Assembly (NCBI GenBank): GCA_002633005.1
Contig: NMRA01000034.1
Coordinates: 407,696 to 471,695 of the forward strand
DNA length: 64,000 nt
Direction of reading: 5' to 3'
DNA from: Phoronis australis
Taxonomy: Eukaryota; Phoronida; Phoronidae
Part shown: positions 43,925 through 55,759 of the stretch, piece after piece
How positions within the stretch are numbered: position 1 is the stretch's first letter
How the letters are laid out: the number at the start of each line of letters is the position of its first letter
The notes under the pieces: model-generated
Databases searched by the model: none
The model's input: the letters and a program-made list of their open reading frames with translations, nothing else
Told to the model about the DNA's origin: nothing
Program-made: the position numbers and the translations under genes

Positions 43925-45000
43925 CACATCTAGTTTTTACCACTAAATTGTGTGACGATATGATAAAACAGTGTGCGCCACTTTCCAATAGAGGCTACCA
44001 AAGAGATCTTTGAACACATTGTATTGACAGCATTGCAGGAATTGTATGTGAGAAGGTTGAGCTTTCATCTATACTAAAGTAAATACTATACTATTATAGC
44101 AAAGTTAGTATTTGCAATTGAGCAGAAGGAAATCTGGAACAATTTACGCTGATAATTAAAGTATTTGTGATGCAAAAAGTGTTTTATCATTTAAAAAAAT
44201 GATGTTGTGTTGTAACGATTTTCACAAACAATTGTCTGGGTAAACATGGCACACTTGCTACTATCAGCTCCCACTGTTGCAAAATTGTTGAGTACATCTC
44301 TAATGCTTTTCCATCATCTTGTGACCTATCTTCAAGTGTTATTGAGGTTAAACATCTGAGCCTTCTGAGGTTGGATGATCTTGTGCGTGCAAATATTGTT
44401 CTCAAGCTTGGAGAACATTCTCGTTGAAACCTCTGAGGAACGCACGATGTCACGAAAAACCCCGCTATGCAGGGCTCAAAAGAGAAACTTTTTCAAAAAC
44501 GAGAATAAATGCAATTATGTAGTCTTTCACCCTGCACCAAAAAAAAACGCTTATTTGGACAAACTGGCAAACAAACTTAACTCCAATGCTTTAACCATTC
44601 AGCCACCACACTCAACGATGGAAACGAGGATTCTGGACATGCTCAATTTTTAAAGAGCCTTCATCGGTTTTGTGGCCGAAAATGTATTTTGTGATTGCTA
44701 TTGGATGAGATAAAGTTTTTAAAGTCAAGTTATTAGCTTAAACGAGAGCTATAAAACCTGTTCCTCTCCACCCTCCGTCCCTCTCTCTCCTCTCGTTCTC
44801 CCCACCCTCCCTCCATCCCCTTTCCTCGAGTCCTTCATACCACTTGACCCACTTTCCCAGCGATTTGCAATGTTAGTGGGGCATGCGGGACACTTCTCTG
44901 CCATTGCCGGATTGATGCTCTGTGCCTTGTTCATGTGTTCACGGCGATAGTTACCGCGGCACGTTGAACAAGCATGGGTTTCGCATCTTACAATACCTCT
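43925..45000. other. no recognisable gene
   Basis: Contains a 92-codon plus frame (44375-44653) of unknown nature and a pyrimidine-rich tract at about 44757-44830. On the minus strand at 44860-45000 a Cys-rich frame (CETHACSTC...CPACPTN) is open but unassigned. Confidence 0.35.
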
Positions 45001-45004
45001 GAAT

Positions 45005-46376
45005 GTCGAACACAGACTGAATGAAGAACAAAATGGTTTCCGACAGGGGAGGTCTTGTCTTGACCACGTGTTTACACTAACGTCTATTGTTAGAAATAGA
45101 ATAGCTTGTAATAGACCAACATTTGCGATATTCGTCGATATGGAACGGGCTTTTGACAATTTAGATAGAAACTTCTAATTGAAAAAATTAATTAATTTAG
45201 GAGTGGTTGGAAAATTCTATCATTCAGTAAAATCGTTGTATGCGCAGACAGAAGCCTGTCTACAATTAGGTCTGTCAAGTTATACCAACTGGTTTCCAGT
45301 ACAAAGAGGGGTCAGGCAGGGAGATCCATTGTCGCCTACATTGTTTTCAATTTTCATAAATGATTTGATTAATGATTTGAACAGTTGTAGCAAAGGTGTC
45401 AATTTTGATGGNNNNNNNNNNNNNNNNNNNNNNNNNNNNNNNNNNNNNNNNNNNNNNNNNNNNNNNNNNNNNNNNNNNNNNNNNNNNNNNNNNNNNNNNN
45501 NNNNNNNNNNNNNNNNNNNNNNNNNNNNNNNNNNNNNNNNNNNNNNNNNNNNNNNNNNNNNNNNNNNNNNNNNNNNNNNNNNNNNNNNNNNNNNNNNNNN
45601 NNNNNNNNNNNNNNNNNNNNNNNNNNNNNNNNNNNNNNNNNNNNNNNNNNNNNNNNNNNNNNNNNNNNNNNNNNNNNNNNNNNNNNNNNNNNNNNNNNNN
45701 NNNNNNNNNNNNNNNNNNNNNNNNNNNNNNNNNNNNNNNNNNNNNNNNNNNNNNNTTTTTAGAAAATTTCAGGAACAAACAAGTTGTGTCTCTCGAAAAC
45801 TTCAGAACATTCAGGTTCCAGTTAGAAGAGTTAAATTGGTTAAAAATAATCACTGAGAAACCAAAACTGTACTTATATAGATCTATTAAGAATGACTATT
45901 GTGTAGAAGAGTATTTACGTCTGCCGGTGTCTCAGAGGTCCGTCATAGCTCGATTGAGAGCAGGTATTCTACCATTAGAGGTTGAGGTGGGGCGGTACTT
46001 CGGAATTCCTGTGAATGAACGGATTTGTCGTGTTTGTAAAAAAGGAATTGAAGATGAAGTTCATTTCATTTTTGATTGTGAAAAATATACTCACATTCGA
46101 CCATATTTTTTACGGCGTTCTGCCCTACCTCAAATATTCCAAAATAACTTGAAAGGTCTAGCGAAATTCATTCAAGACGCTTTGCAGGTTAGAAGTAATT
46201 GTTTGTTTATAAACTAGTCTGAAGTGGTCATATTTGAGCTTGTGCAATTTGTTATGTAATGATTTAATTATTATTAGGTGACTGAGTAAGCCCATTGAGG
46301 CTGGGGGGTGTGGTGAATAATCTGTCTTTGATATTGTATTTACTGGTACCCTTATGTCACTATAATAAATAAATAC
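45005..46376 (+). mobile_element. LINE, RT to 3' end, interrupted by an assembly gap
   Basis: RT motifs: LNEEQNGFRQGRSCLDHVF (~45020), FAIFVDMERAFDNLDRNF then a stop (45175), QRGVRQGDPLSPTLFSIFIN (~45305). After the 344-base run of N, the C-terminal region reads YLRLPVSQRSVIARLRAG, LPLEVEVGRYFGIPV and CRVCKKGIEDEVHFIFDC, the Cys/His end typical of this LINE type. The 3' tail is CACTATAATAAATAAATACA. The internal stop suggests it is inactive. Confidence 0.83.
45412..45755. other. assembly gap (344 N)
   Basis: Uninterrupted run of N within the LINE. Predicted frames that cross it are meaningless over the gap. Confidence 1.
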
Positions 46377-46379
46377 ACA

Positions 46380-47985
46380 CACCTCTATCCGGAAAACCTT
46401 GGATGTTTTCGTTGGGTCAAATAATTCCTCGGCGGTGTTTCATATTCGCAGCAAATCACCTGAATTAATGAAGTATTTCGTCTAAAGAGAAGGGATACCC
46501 GTATGATAAACATGAGTTTACAGTTTACGAGGAAGCATAATGACTTTTGAGAAAGCCTTCAGTGGACCTTGTTTCTAGCTCGAAAAACGATATCTCGCAC
46601 TAAAGACGTCGCAAAATCACGCGAGTGAGTTTTTCGTAAGTACATGTATGCTGGAGAACTTATTAGCCTGTTCCAACAAAATGTCAGTCACTGAAATGAT
46701 TGGTCGGCGAGTTTAGGGTGTTGAATTGTGAATTGAATTCTGTGTTTCCGCAGAATAAGTGCAGCTAAATTTTTCGCCACGAGTGCAAGCTTAATGTCTT
46801 GTAGTCTACCGAACTCAACTTGTCTTGATTTTAGCCACCTCTTAACCAAACCCGTTTACTGTAATGAGTGAAGTTCGCATATGTGCAGATATGAAACACC
46901 GAGGGATAAGTTGAAGCTACGAAAATACCCGCTTGGTTCCTGAAGGCTGTTTGAGTGAACGAAGACTGGCTATCATACAGACAAGGGATTGCTGAGTCAC
47001 TGAACATTCTTTGAACAAGATGACGTTACGTTATCTCACAAGTACACCTTGTACTGTGCGCAGTGAATACGCGCGCCCACATGCTGTGACCCGTGCAGTG
47101 CATATCATGCAAATGAGAGTCGACGTGGGCAACGGGGGAACTTGCGTATTTCAAATATTTCGAAACTAATCTTCAGGCCAACTGACATTTAATATGCGGT
47201 ACATTCAGTACTTTGGGTTAAAGTTCCCCCTCCCACATCACATCCCCGTCCAAAATGAAAGTTATGAATATATGAATCATTACGGAACGATTTTGACAGC
47301 ACTTCTCTTTGCTCTACAGTTGGATCAGCACGGTGAGCGTTTTGCTGGATTTCAATGTTGTGAATAGTTCTTTATAAATATCAAGCACGCAAGAATCGTT
47401 TTGCTAATTTGTATTTTTTTAGGTTTTAATTGTTTTTGTACGCCATGATTTAATGTAAAGGAAGTTCTTTCTGTAACCCAGTACAATTAACGCACCTGTT
47501 TCGCACAGGCGTTTTACGGAGTTTGAAATATGACCTCAATAATTATTGGGCGTTTTCTCTTGTATTCTCTATATTTCTTGTCTTTGACATTTTCAATCCT
47601 GTTTTTCACATCTTTCATGTTTTTACTCGTTAATAACGAATCACGGAATCTTTAAAGCGGAACGTTGCCCTTTTGAAGGCGTTTTTAGTCAGGTTAGCAT
47701 ATTTTACTTTCTATAATATGAATTTTGAAATTTTTGTCAAGTTCTATAAAATTAATCCAGCGAGAATAACTGAGCAAGTTAACTTCTTAAAATCTCAGCA
47801 AATTGTGTTCTCGCAATTTTCCGTTCGATGGTCGCCAATTTTAGTTCCAATCGAAGTACAATTTGTCTGTCGACTTGAGCAAGGATGTCGTAAACAGGTA
47901 ATGGAATGATTCAGGCCGATTAGACATTTTGATTTTGTAATCATATAACGTCAGTGGTGTTTTTTTCATTGCTGAAAACGGTTTC
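46380..47985. other. no recognisable gene
   Basis: The 78-codon frame at 47673-47909 has no recognised content. Confidence 0.4.
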
Positions 47986-47989
47986 ATGA

Positions 47990-48455
47990 CTTAAGACCGA
48001 GACCGGCAAGAGATCTTTTATTTATGTTGCCGCTACAATATGGAACTCTTTTAGCCCAGAAATTAAACGGAACGATTCAATTAATGCTTTTAATTTTAAT
48101 ATTTAAAAGTGGCTGTAATTCATTAACTCATTCTTACGCCTGTACCTGTCTTAATGATGCTATTTTTGTTACTGTAAATACTCTCACTGTTTATTATCAT
48201 ATTTTTGTTTAATTTCATATCTCTTATTAATAATCTAATTTCACCATCCTTCGTTATTTATTTATTTATTATCTGAATTCTCAGCCTGTTTTAATTGTTG
48301 CTTTGTTACCTGTTTTTAATTATTGTTTTACTACTTTATTGTATTATATTGAAATGTATTACACCCTGTTGTTGAGGTCCCTCTTGAAAAGCAGTGCTGA
48401 CACTGATGAGGCAACCTCGTTTTAAATGTTACAATAAACAAATAAATAAATTTGA
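47990..48455 (+). mobile_element. LINE 3' end (CR1-like)
   Basis: A short frame reads KTETGKRSFIYVAATIWNS and FSPEIKRNDSINAFNFNI, matching the 'K...GKRSF..AA..WNSLP.EIR...S...FK' ending of CR1-like LINE proteins. An AT-rich 3' UTR ends ACAATAAACAAATAAATAAAT. Confidence 0.65.
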
Positions 48456-48459
48456 GAAA

Positions 48460-50570
48460 CACTTCGATGCGCTTCAGATACCTATGGCTTTGTGATCTGA
48501 GCTAGCTGTTACCGTCCAGTAACACTGCAATTTTATTATCAGTACGGTAAGAATCTAATAGTCAGCGTCGCATTCAAGGCATGTTTTGGCCAAAATTATT
48601 CATTAACGCCCGAGAAGGATTCAGACGCTCCGAGAACGCGTTTTGAGTGACAGGGCTCGCAGGGAAGTGCACGCATTCGTTACCAAGATTTGTATTTTTT
48701 AACCTAACTTTCCATTGTATACATCAAGAATAACGCGTAAAAGCGTAAAAGCGTCGTTTTTTCTTGTGGATAATAATTTCAGTGTTAGTCATAATCGTTT
48801 ACGATTGCACTAATAACCAAAGTATACTCTTCAGGTAATACGTTTTAAACCAAATTTCCGCACTGTCGTCAAGATCACGTGGTACTAACACGATAATTAT
48901 TGAAGCTGCGTACGTTAAAAACGTTTTGGACTTGAAATATATCGCCGGGCGTAAATTCCGCTTAGTACCGAGAAGCCTGCTAGAAGTTTTTGTATCCCCC
49001 AAGCGCCTTTCTCGTTCGTCTCCGTAACTCGTTGCTTTGTGCTGCAAGTGTCCGCTCCAAGTTCGGCTTTCTGTTTTCGTTAGCAACGGATGTTTGTGGT
49101 GCAAGATGGAGGACAATCATAGCGTTTTCATTTTCACCTGCACTGATTGACTGGAACTGATAGCTTGATTGACATGTCGTTTCCGCAGTAGCATAGCGCG
49201 GTGGGCATCCGATGAGTTTTGTCGAAACTTCCGTTCTTCGCGTCTGCTGGTCCTGTTTCTTTGGGTGCGGCATTCAGCGTATTCACTTTTCTTAATTAGG
49301 GTTGGACAAGAAGAATGATAATGCAATCTAATGCGCGAAAAAGTATTGCGTAATCGGAACCGCTTGAAAGAGCTTATGGTATGAGTACGTCTGCTCTAAT
49401 AGGTTATGCCGGCTGTCTGGGCAAGACCCGGATGTACAGAAATAACGAACTGAATGTAATCTACCGATAACGTATATGAAATAGTGGTCTCGACTGGAAT
49501 TCTTTCCTTAAAAGGTTCCTGGAGTACAAAAACATGGATTTTTAATGTAATTTAGTTAATGAATAAAGTCTATATCAAAAATCACAATCATATTTTTTAT
49601 TCTTTCGCATTTTTGTAAAAAGCTGTATTTTCGAATGTTAATTCCTATTGGCTAACACTCATCTGATGTCACTGAGGCTGCACCGTGGGTGAAGACAATG
49701 AGATAATTTAAGGAGTACAGCTCATTGGGTGAAGGCCTCTCAGTAAAGAACTGTACTGTATATGTATAAGTCGTCTACGATCTCAGATCTCAAAAGATCA
49801 AAATGCAAGTTTACTGCCTTGTCGTGTTGACTGTTAGTGGAACGACACAGTTTTGCATGGCCCCGCGTAGCCTTGGTGCAAAGCTGTATACTAAATATAC
49901 AGCCGTTGCGCCAATGTGGATAAAACACTGATGAAACAAAACGTGACCCAAAATTAGTGTCATTAAAAACTACAGTCTTCCTTAAGTAAACTAAATTATT
50001 TATCGGTGTTGGAAAGATTGGCGTTCTACCGGTGTGATTCTGTTTCTTGTAAGATAGTGGTGCTCTCTTTTGGTCGGCTTTCAGCGACGTCACCTATTGG
50101 CCAGTTTCTGTTCCTCGATTCTTTAATTAACTGTTCTTCTCTTCCACGAAGTTGCGTCCATAACACAACAAAATATCGTAACTATACTTTCATTTGAATT
50201 TCGTGACAAATTTTCAATATTTCAAAACCAGCAAACGGAATTTCAGATCAAATTTTGATGCAGCAGTGCCGGTTGACTCCCAGATTTTGCATGCACTCCG
50301 CCGGTTTATAGCTCTACATGTTGATAAGTTTCACATCGAGTTAGGTGACGATCAGAAGTACTCGGGCTATGTGAGATTTAGGGGTCTAACGGAGCTTAAC
50401 ACACATGCAGTGGTACCTAGCTGTATTCTGACGGTAGTCTTCATACAGCTAGCTGGCTGGCTAGGCACTGTAACGCACCAACGTCCCCGGGAAGAAAGAC
50501 AAAAACGTTGTGAGTATGCACAGGTTGACTGGAATATGTAGTCGCGCGGCCAATGACCTATATCTCTTTG
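48460..50570. other. no recognisable gene
   Basis: Overlapping minus frames at 48799-49326 and a plus frame at 50194-50541 are open but unassigned. I cannot support any of them as genes. Confidence 0.35.
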
Positions 50571-50572
50571 TG

Positions 50573-50579
50573 CTGTGTA
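50573..50579. repeat. target-site duplication of P-like element, left
   Basis: CTGTGTA, identical to 53459-53465. Confidence 0.75.
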
Positions 50580-50610
50580 CAAGGAGTGTAGTAGAGTAGA
50601 AGAGTTCACT
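50580..50610. repeat. 31-bp terminal inverted repeat, left
   Basis: Begins CAAGGAGTGTAG. Differs from the right repeat at positions 21 and 25 only. Confidence 0.8.
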
Positions 50611-50984
50611 CCGCCATTTTGCCATTCGCCGCAATGGTTACCGGTCGAAACACTAGCGTACCAAGCGTGAATAATCAACACTTAGTTAGGAGCACAGTCC
50701 GAACAAACACTGATAAATTCATACTTTAATGACATCCAACGTGCAATAAAATTACTGTGTGATTGAAAATGGTTAGAATACATAAACTAACATCCACTTA
50801 TAATCGAATGAGAACGAAAATGTGTATTTTAATCAATAATTGTATTTGTTTTTATTCTCTTGAAGCTCCCTTCAAAATCCATCATGGTTTTGTTTCATGT
50901 TTGAGTTCTTAACAAGGCAATTATCGTTCCTTATAACAGTTCATACCTCCATGGACTACATAATTTGAATGATTGCTCCTGGGG

Positions 50985-51150
50985 GTTCAGAGGGGAATTC
51001 CTCCCAGGTGCCAACTAAGGGAGTACCAGGCAAAAACCAGGTGGGCGCCAAATGGGTGTTGACCCCCTCCCAAGGGGGTTACATGGGAGGAGTGCTAAAC
51101 GGGTAAAAACCAATGGGGTATGCCACAAGGGAGTTGAGCCCCTCCCATCG
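50985..51150. other. GC-richer segment with repeated CCCCTCCCA/TGGGAGG pieces
   Basis: A short stretch with several CCAGGTGGG, GGGTGTTGACCCC and GGGAGTTGAGCCCC half-repeats. Origin unknown; non-coding. Confidence 0.35.
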
Positions 51151-51832
51151 TCACACATTTTGGTTGCTCCTCTGACCATTAATAAACATGTTGCTCCAGC
51201 TCACTGCTGGTTTCATCTCCACCCAACAATTTCCCATGTGTTCCCTATTCAATGCACCAGGATACTAGCAATGCGAACAATTGTTTTGTGCAGTGGGTGT
51301 TACACAAGTAAGAAGAAGAAACCAAAGCAATTCATCACTACCACAAAATCGTAATATAATTTTAGAACATTCCATTATTTCTTAGACATGCCAGTATAGG
51401 GTAAACTCGATTCCACTCTCCCAATATAATCGCCAACAGTTACAAGTCAGTTGCTAATCTGTAGAATAGCTCACAACTTACAAAACGAAGTAACATTGAG
51501 TATATCACTCATAACTAGTCCAAGTTCAAAATGTCATGACAAAGAATTAAGGTACTGAACAGCAATCAAAATATTCACTACCCACATAGCTTCATACAAA
51601 ACTTAATTAAAAAGAGTGACTTGGATTATAAAACCAAAATTTAATTTTACACATCCACTGTTCCTATTATCAATAACAGCAAGTATTTCAGGTAAGTTAA
51701 AGCCAGACCACAAGTCAGATCATATCTGTTACCTAGCCACAACTGGGGCTTAAATTAATCACAATCTCCAAAAACGTACACAATAGCCAACACATACACC
51801 AATACAACCTTGTCACTCTCTATTATTGGGGA

Positions 51833-52147
51833 CAAATAAAACAACAAGAATAATAAATATTTTAAGTTGTATTGGGAATTTCAGGGTCACAGCTCTACAA
51901 ATAAATATTTCACAGAAGGAACCAGATGGGTTCCTTAATTACAAGAGATAACACACACATTTCCGATACCCAAAGTGTAACTGAGTATGGGATACTNGGC
52001 CAACAGGAAGCTGGAGAGAAAGAACAAACAGCGCAACCATCGGACTTGGTAGGAACTAACCAGCAGTTGGATATGAAGCATGAAGGGCTCTATAATGGTA
52101 TTTGCCCAAATAATAGGATTTATGTCAGAGTGCCATAAATCTCATTA
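51833..52147 (+). repeat. dispersed ~315-bp repeat, copy 2
   Basis: Second copy of the element at 30684-31002, in the same orientation. It includes one ambiguous base (51997). It lies inside the P-like transposon and so inserted later. Confidence 0.88.
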
Positions 52148-52489
52148 ATTCACTAGTAAACAACAACACTTTTCGCCACAGAAATGCGTTATAAATAAGG
52201 CTAAAAACTAATTTACACTCAGAGGTGTTTGTCATCGAGAAGTAAAATGATACGGATAGCTTGGGTTTAACAAAATTTCAGCCCACCATTCAGACTCAGA
52301 AAGATCCATCAGTTTCACTTTGGCTCTCTCCAAATCACAGGCTTAACCATTCATAAAATGTTTCAATCTGATCAACCTTAGTAAAATACGAAAACCAGAT
52401 TTTGACTAATTGTCCTCTCTACACGTGATGTTCCAGTACTTGCTTTGTGAGACGATAATCACAAATGCAAAAGCCTATTCCAGAGTTGG

Positions 52490-53349
52490 GGAACTTTTTG
52501 ACATCTTCATTTTTGGTGGATTCGGGACATCAAATATTGCTCGAGCACTCCATTCAATATTAGCTTGTTCTTCATTTGTCAACATGGACTCCTCGACGTA
52601 ATGAGAGCAAAACTTGCAGTTCTTGGACAAGCAGGCTGCATCTCTATTCATAAGGTCGGCTCCAACTAACAGCACTTGCACCTGAACAGAAATCAATGAG
52701 AGACTCAGGAACAAACCTCATACTCACTAGGTTCACAGAAGACTGGTAGCCTAGTACACTAAATTACACCACACTACAGAATTCCTGTCGTACTGTGATT
52801 GTGGTAGAGACAAAAGCGTCTTGGTGTCAACTGAAAAAATAGGACTCAAATGTCGGTCCACGGATATTTTAAGGGCCGCGCCCCTGCATCATTGGCATAT
52901 AGAATCAAGTTTTCAATGACGCACTGCTTAACTTAATTGGCCCAACTAGCACATTAAAATTATGTCGATTTCTTACCTTTTCACCGAGACCAACAAATTC
53001 TCTAACTTGACTCATGACAGACTTGAGGCCCTGTGGTTGTGAAATGGCCGTGTCACCAGTTATATTACCCACATCGTACGTTAATCATAGTGCTTCCGCC
53101 GGCAGCCCGGCTGTACAGTAGGCCTAGCTTGCTACACTGCAGCCAACAATGGCAACGGCAGGGGACTGCGATCAACTTGTCTAACAACTGTGAACAGAAC
53201 ACACAAAATGAAAGACAGTGTATCACATTATTGAATAACAGATAATCCTTACCTTTCTGGATCCTTAGGGAACCTAAAAATGACACGTCTGGGGTTTTCG
53301 TGGATGAATTCATGCAATTTATCGCACTGCAAAATGCGTCTTTCTTCAT
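52490..53349 (-). pseudogene. THAP domain of the P-like transposon, two single-base deletions
   Basis: Exon 1 (53349-53253): MKKDAFCSAINCMNSSTKT (C-x4-C), then, one frame over, RFPKDPER before the donor GTAAGG at 53252. A base is missing from a T run near 53275. The last exon starts after CTGTTCAG (about 52683). It should open R-C-K-x-W, but a second missing base shifts the frame. It then reads LVGADLMNRDAACLSKNC, KFCSHYVEESMLTNE (C-x2-H with Tyr for the usual Phe) and RAIFDVPNPPK (the AVPTIF-like box), with a stop at about 52490. Not translatable as written. If both losses were sequencing errors it would be a THAP-only protein. Confidence 0.68.
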
Positions 53350-53427
53350 TGTTTTGGCGCTTCCTGGTTGACCGTTGCTTGTTCACCACTTGGCGGCGCT
53401 AGTAGTAGCGGTAACAGCGAACTCGCA

Positions 53428-53458
53428 AGTGAATTCTCCTACTCTACTACACTCCTTG
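53428..53458. repeat. 31-bp terminal inverted repeat, right
   Basis: Inverse of 50580-50610 with two mismatches. Directly followed by the CTGTGTA duplication. Confidence 0.8.
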
Positions 53459-53469
53459 CTGTGTAGCTT

Positions 53470-54815
53470 CAGTGACGTCACGAATAACAGCGCTCCCAGT
53501 GGGGCTTTATAGAACTAATGATTTTTTATTTAAAAAAGAAAAATACTGGGCACTATTTAAGAAGATTGAATGTCACTAACGAACCTTTATACTTTCAAAG
53601 TGTATACTAAAATGCTGAAAAATGTAGTTCAGGTTTCTCTTAAGGTTACGTGTGACCTAGTTGAAAAACTGTCAAAACTTGAGGCGGTAATGAATGTGGC
53701 TGTTGAGCCAATTTAGATTTTAAAAGTATATGGCTTCAAAAATTAAATCTTAAAATCTTCAGTAATAATTGAAGAAATGAAACCCTTGGTAATGAAAGAA
53801 GTCAGTACCTAAAGCAGGCCCGTAGCCAAGGGGGAGGGGTTCGAGGGGTTCGATCGAACCCCCCTCCGCGAAAAAGGTCCAGCCTCAGCCTATCGGTTAA
53901 AGATAGGACACAGATAGATAACAAAATTGTGGCAGCTACTGGTACTACTTACTACAATGATAACTGACTTAGTAATGATTTTGAATTTGCTTCTGATTCA
54001 AAGCGCTTCGCGTATTCTTCGGGCCGTACCCGGCCAACTTCGCTCGAGTTGTGTTTCCGTAGATGACAGGATCGTGCAGAGGATTAGAGGAGGCTTTATG
54101 TTACTCACCGGCATTGAACACACGTGATTATACACCGTAGGGTAACACGGGAGTCTAGAAGTAAATGTCTGTACCTAGTTAAGCTATATAGCAGCGAGAG
54201 ATCTCCCAAAAAGTAGTGCGGTGTGAATGTCTAGTTACAATCGACCAAGTAACAAAACAGCAGAAAATAGGCTTGTTATTTTACATTGCTTGCTAGCATA
54301 GTACGGAAAAGGGTAGGCGTTTTCAAATTTGGAATTAAAAGTGTTCGTAAAATACAGTTATGTTTTTCATCCAGTGTCCAATTCGACTGTGGATTTGTGG
54401 ATTGACATACATGCGTGCTCACATGTGTGGGTTTCCGTCCTTTTAAATTAAGTAGAAGCCGAAGCTAAGTTAACTACAGGTAGCCCTCCGCCGTTGCTCA
54501 AAAAATTGAATTTAACTAAATTAGTGTGTTTTCTTGCACTGAGAAAACACCGACGAGCGTGTTCACATTTTTGGGGAAAAGTTGGTCTAGATCCAATCAA
54601 TCATTTTGGTCAATGAAGATAGACTTCTCTTGTCAATAGTGTGGTGCACAGCCTCAAAAACTTCATACAAGCAACTAAGTTGATGGAAAAGATTTCCAAT
54701 GTTACATGCCACTATTCCGGAGGTTTGTCACCTTTGAAATTCACTACTTCATTCATTTTTGCATGTAAAAGTGTAAAAATTACACACGAGTTGAAAAAGT
54801 TAGATATCTTCGTAG
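53470..54815. other. no recognisable gene
   Basis: A TE-like edge, GCCCGTAGCCAAGGGGGAGG, occurs near 53820 with short inverted GGTTCGA/TCGAACC blocks. The rest is non-coding. Confidence 0.4.
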
Positions 54816-54818
54816 TAT

Positions 54819-55118
54819 GCAGAATTGATTAAGCACACGACAGTTTTCGTTGTTGACAGTCTTTATTCCATTTCGTTCATATTGTTCGGATATTGATGTG
54901 CGTTTCGTTCATATGTTCGGAATAAAACTCTACACTCAACGGAACATTGATGAAGTAACTTACCAAGAGACATGATTAAAATGTACTCGATAATGATGTC
55001 TCTTGGGCAGTTACTTCATCAATGTTCCGTTGAGTGTAGAGTTTTATTCCGAACATAGGAACGAAACGGAATAAAGGCTGTCCATAACGAAAAGTTTCGT
55101 GTGTTTAATCAATTCTGC
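54819..55118. mobile_element. 300-bp foldback element
   Basis: The left arm runs from GCAGAATTGATTAAGCACACG to GTAACTTACCAAGAGACAT, and the right arm is its inverse, ending CGTGTGTTTAATCAATTCTGC. Each arm is about 130-150 bases with a ~20-base centre. The left arm has an extra ~31-base partial duplication of CATTTCGTTCATATTGTTCGG-like sequence. Confidence 0.87.
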
Positions 55119-55274
55119 TTATCGGAAAACTTGCTCCCGAAGTACAGCCATTTTCATAGTAGGGAACCTTTGAAATAGTGAACCTTCGGAATGGCGAAAC
55201 GAATGATGAGTAGTGGACTGTTCTCATTTCCAACGACGTAAGCAACTTAAGTAACATGCAAAAATATATATACA

Positions 55275-55412
55275 CAAAACGTATCGAGAGTGACGCAGAT
55301 GAAGTGCACATTATTCCGCGTAGTATCGACCGAGACCGAAGGTCGAGGTTCGATACGCGGAATAATGTTGAGTGGGATATTACTTCATCTACGCCAATCG
55401 ACGTACGTTTTG
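55275..55412. mobile_element. 138-bp foldback element
   Basis: Arms ACGCAGATGAAGT...ATTATTCCGCGTAGTATCGACC and GGTCGAGGTTCGATACGCGG...ACTTCATCTACGC are inverted copies around GAGACCGAA. The outer ends are CAAAACGTA and TACGTTTTG. Confidence 0.8.
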
Positions 55413-55629
55413 TATCCCACACGCGTTGAATCTGTCGAGGGAAATACCGCCACGTAATATTTTCCCGCACTACTTCAACAGTGACCTCTGACATGAAAAG
55501 TTCAAAAGGTAGGGCAATGTCGACTCGACGTCGTTAGCCGGTTAGATCGAATTTCTGACGATATGGACCTTTTGCTAACAAAAAAGCGGGAAGAGTAAAA
55601 AACGGGATACCACCTTCAGAGCAGTGAAT

Positions 55630-55745
55630 TGTTTGTTTACGCCTTTTTAGTGGATTTTTGTCTCGTTTTCTCGGACTTCTCGTTTCTCTGAGACGGACCT
55701 TTTTGCAAACTTCGCCAAATCGGAGCCCCCCCTCCCCTCTGGGTG
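55630..55745 (-). repeat. interspersed repeat, copy B
   Basis: Inverse-orientation copy of the 4150-4330 repeat core. TTTTGTCTCGTTTTCTCGG and CGTTTCTCTGAGACGGAC are shared. Confidence 0.75.
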
Positions 55746-55759
55746 CGGCACCCTCATCT

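Larger units (their letters stand above)
50580..53458 (-). mobile_element. P-like (THAP) DNA transposon, internally deleted, with intact ends
   Basis: The 31-bp terminal inverted repeats begin CAAGGAGTGTAGTAGAGTAG at both ends (50580-50610 and 53458-53428) with 29 of 31 positions identical. They are flanked by an exact 7-bp duplication CTGTGTA (50573-50579 and 53459-53465). The terminal repeat length and initial CA match P elements. Inside, reading inward from the right end, is a broken THAP domain (52490-53349), the DNA-binding domain of P transposases. No transposase core is visible. The left half contains a later insertion of the dispersed ~315-bp repeat. Confidence 0.78.

Noticed and set aside
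45179-46217. Long frames spanning the run of N
   Set aside because: The gap is translated as unknown residues. Only the flanking LINE segments are real evidence.
50194-50541. 115-codon plus frame next to the P-like element
   Set aside because: Outside the element, no recognised domain, no splice or promoter support.
52980-53035. Possible middle exon (GLKSVMSQVREFVGLGEK) of the THAP gene
   Set aside because: Its splice phase does not fit the first THAP exon, and the last exon supplies the expected R-C-K-x-W continuation directly.
53820-53890. tRNA-like GGTTCGA blocks
   Set aside because: No cloverleaf can be formed. The TTCGA pieces are part of a TE-edge sequence with inverted GGTTCGA/TCGAACC.
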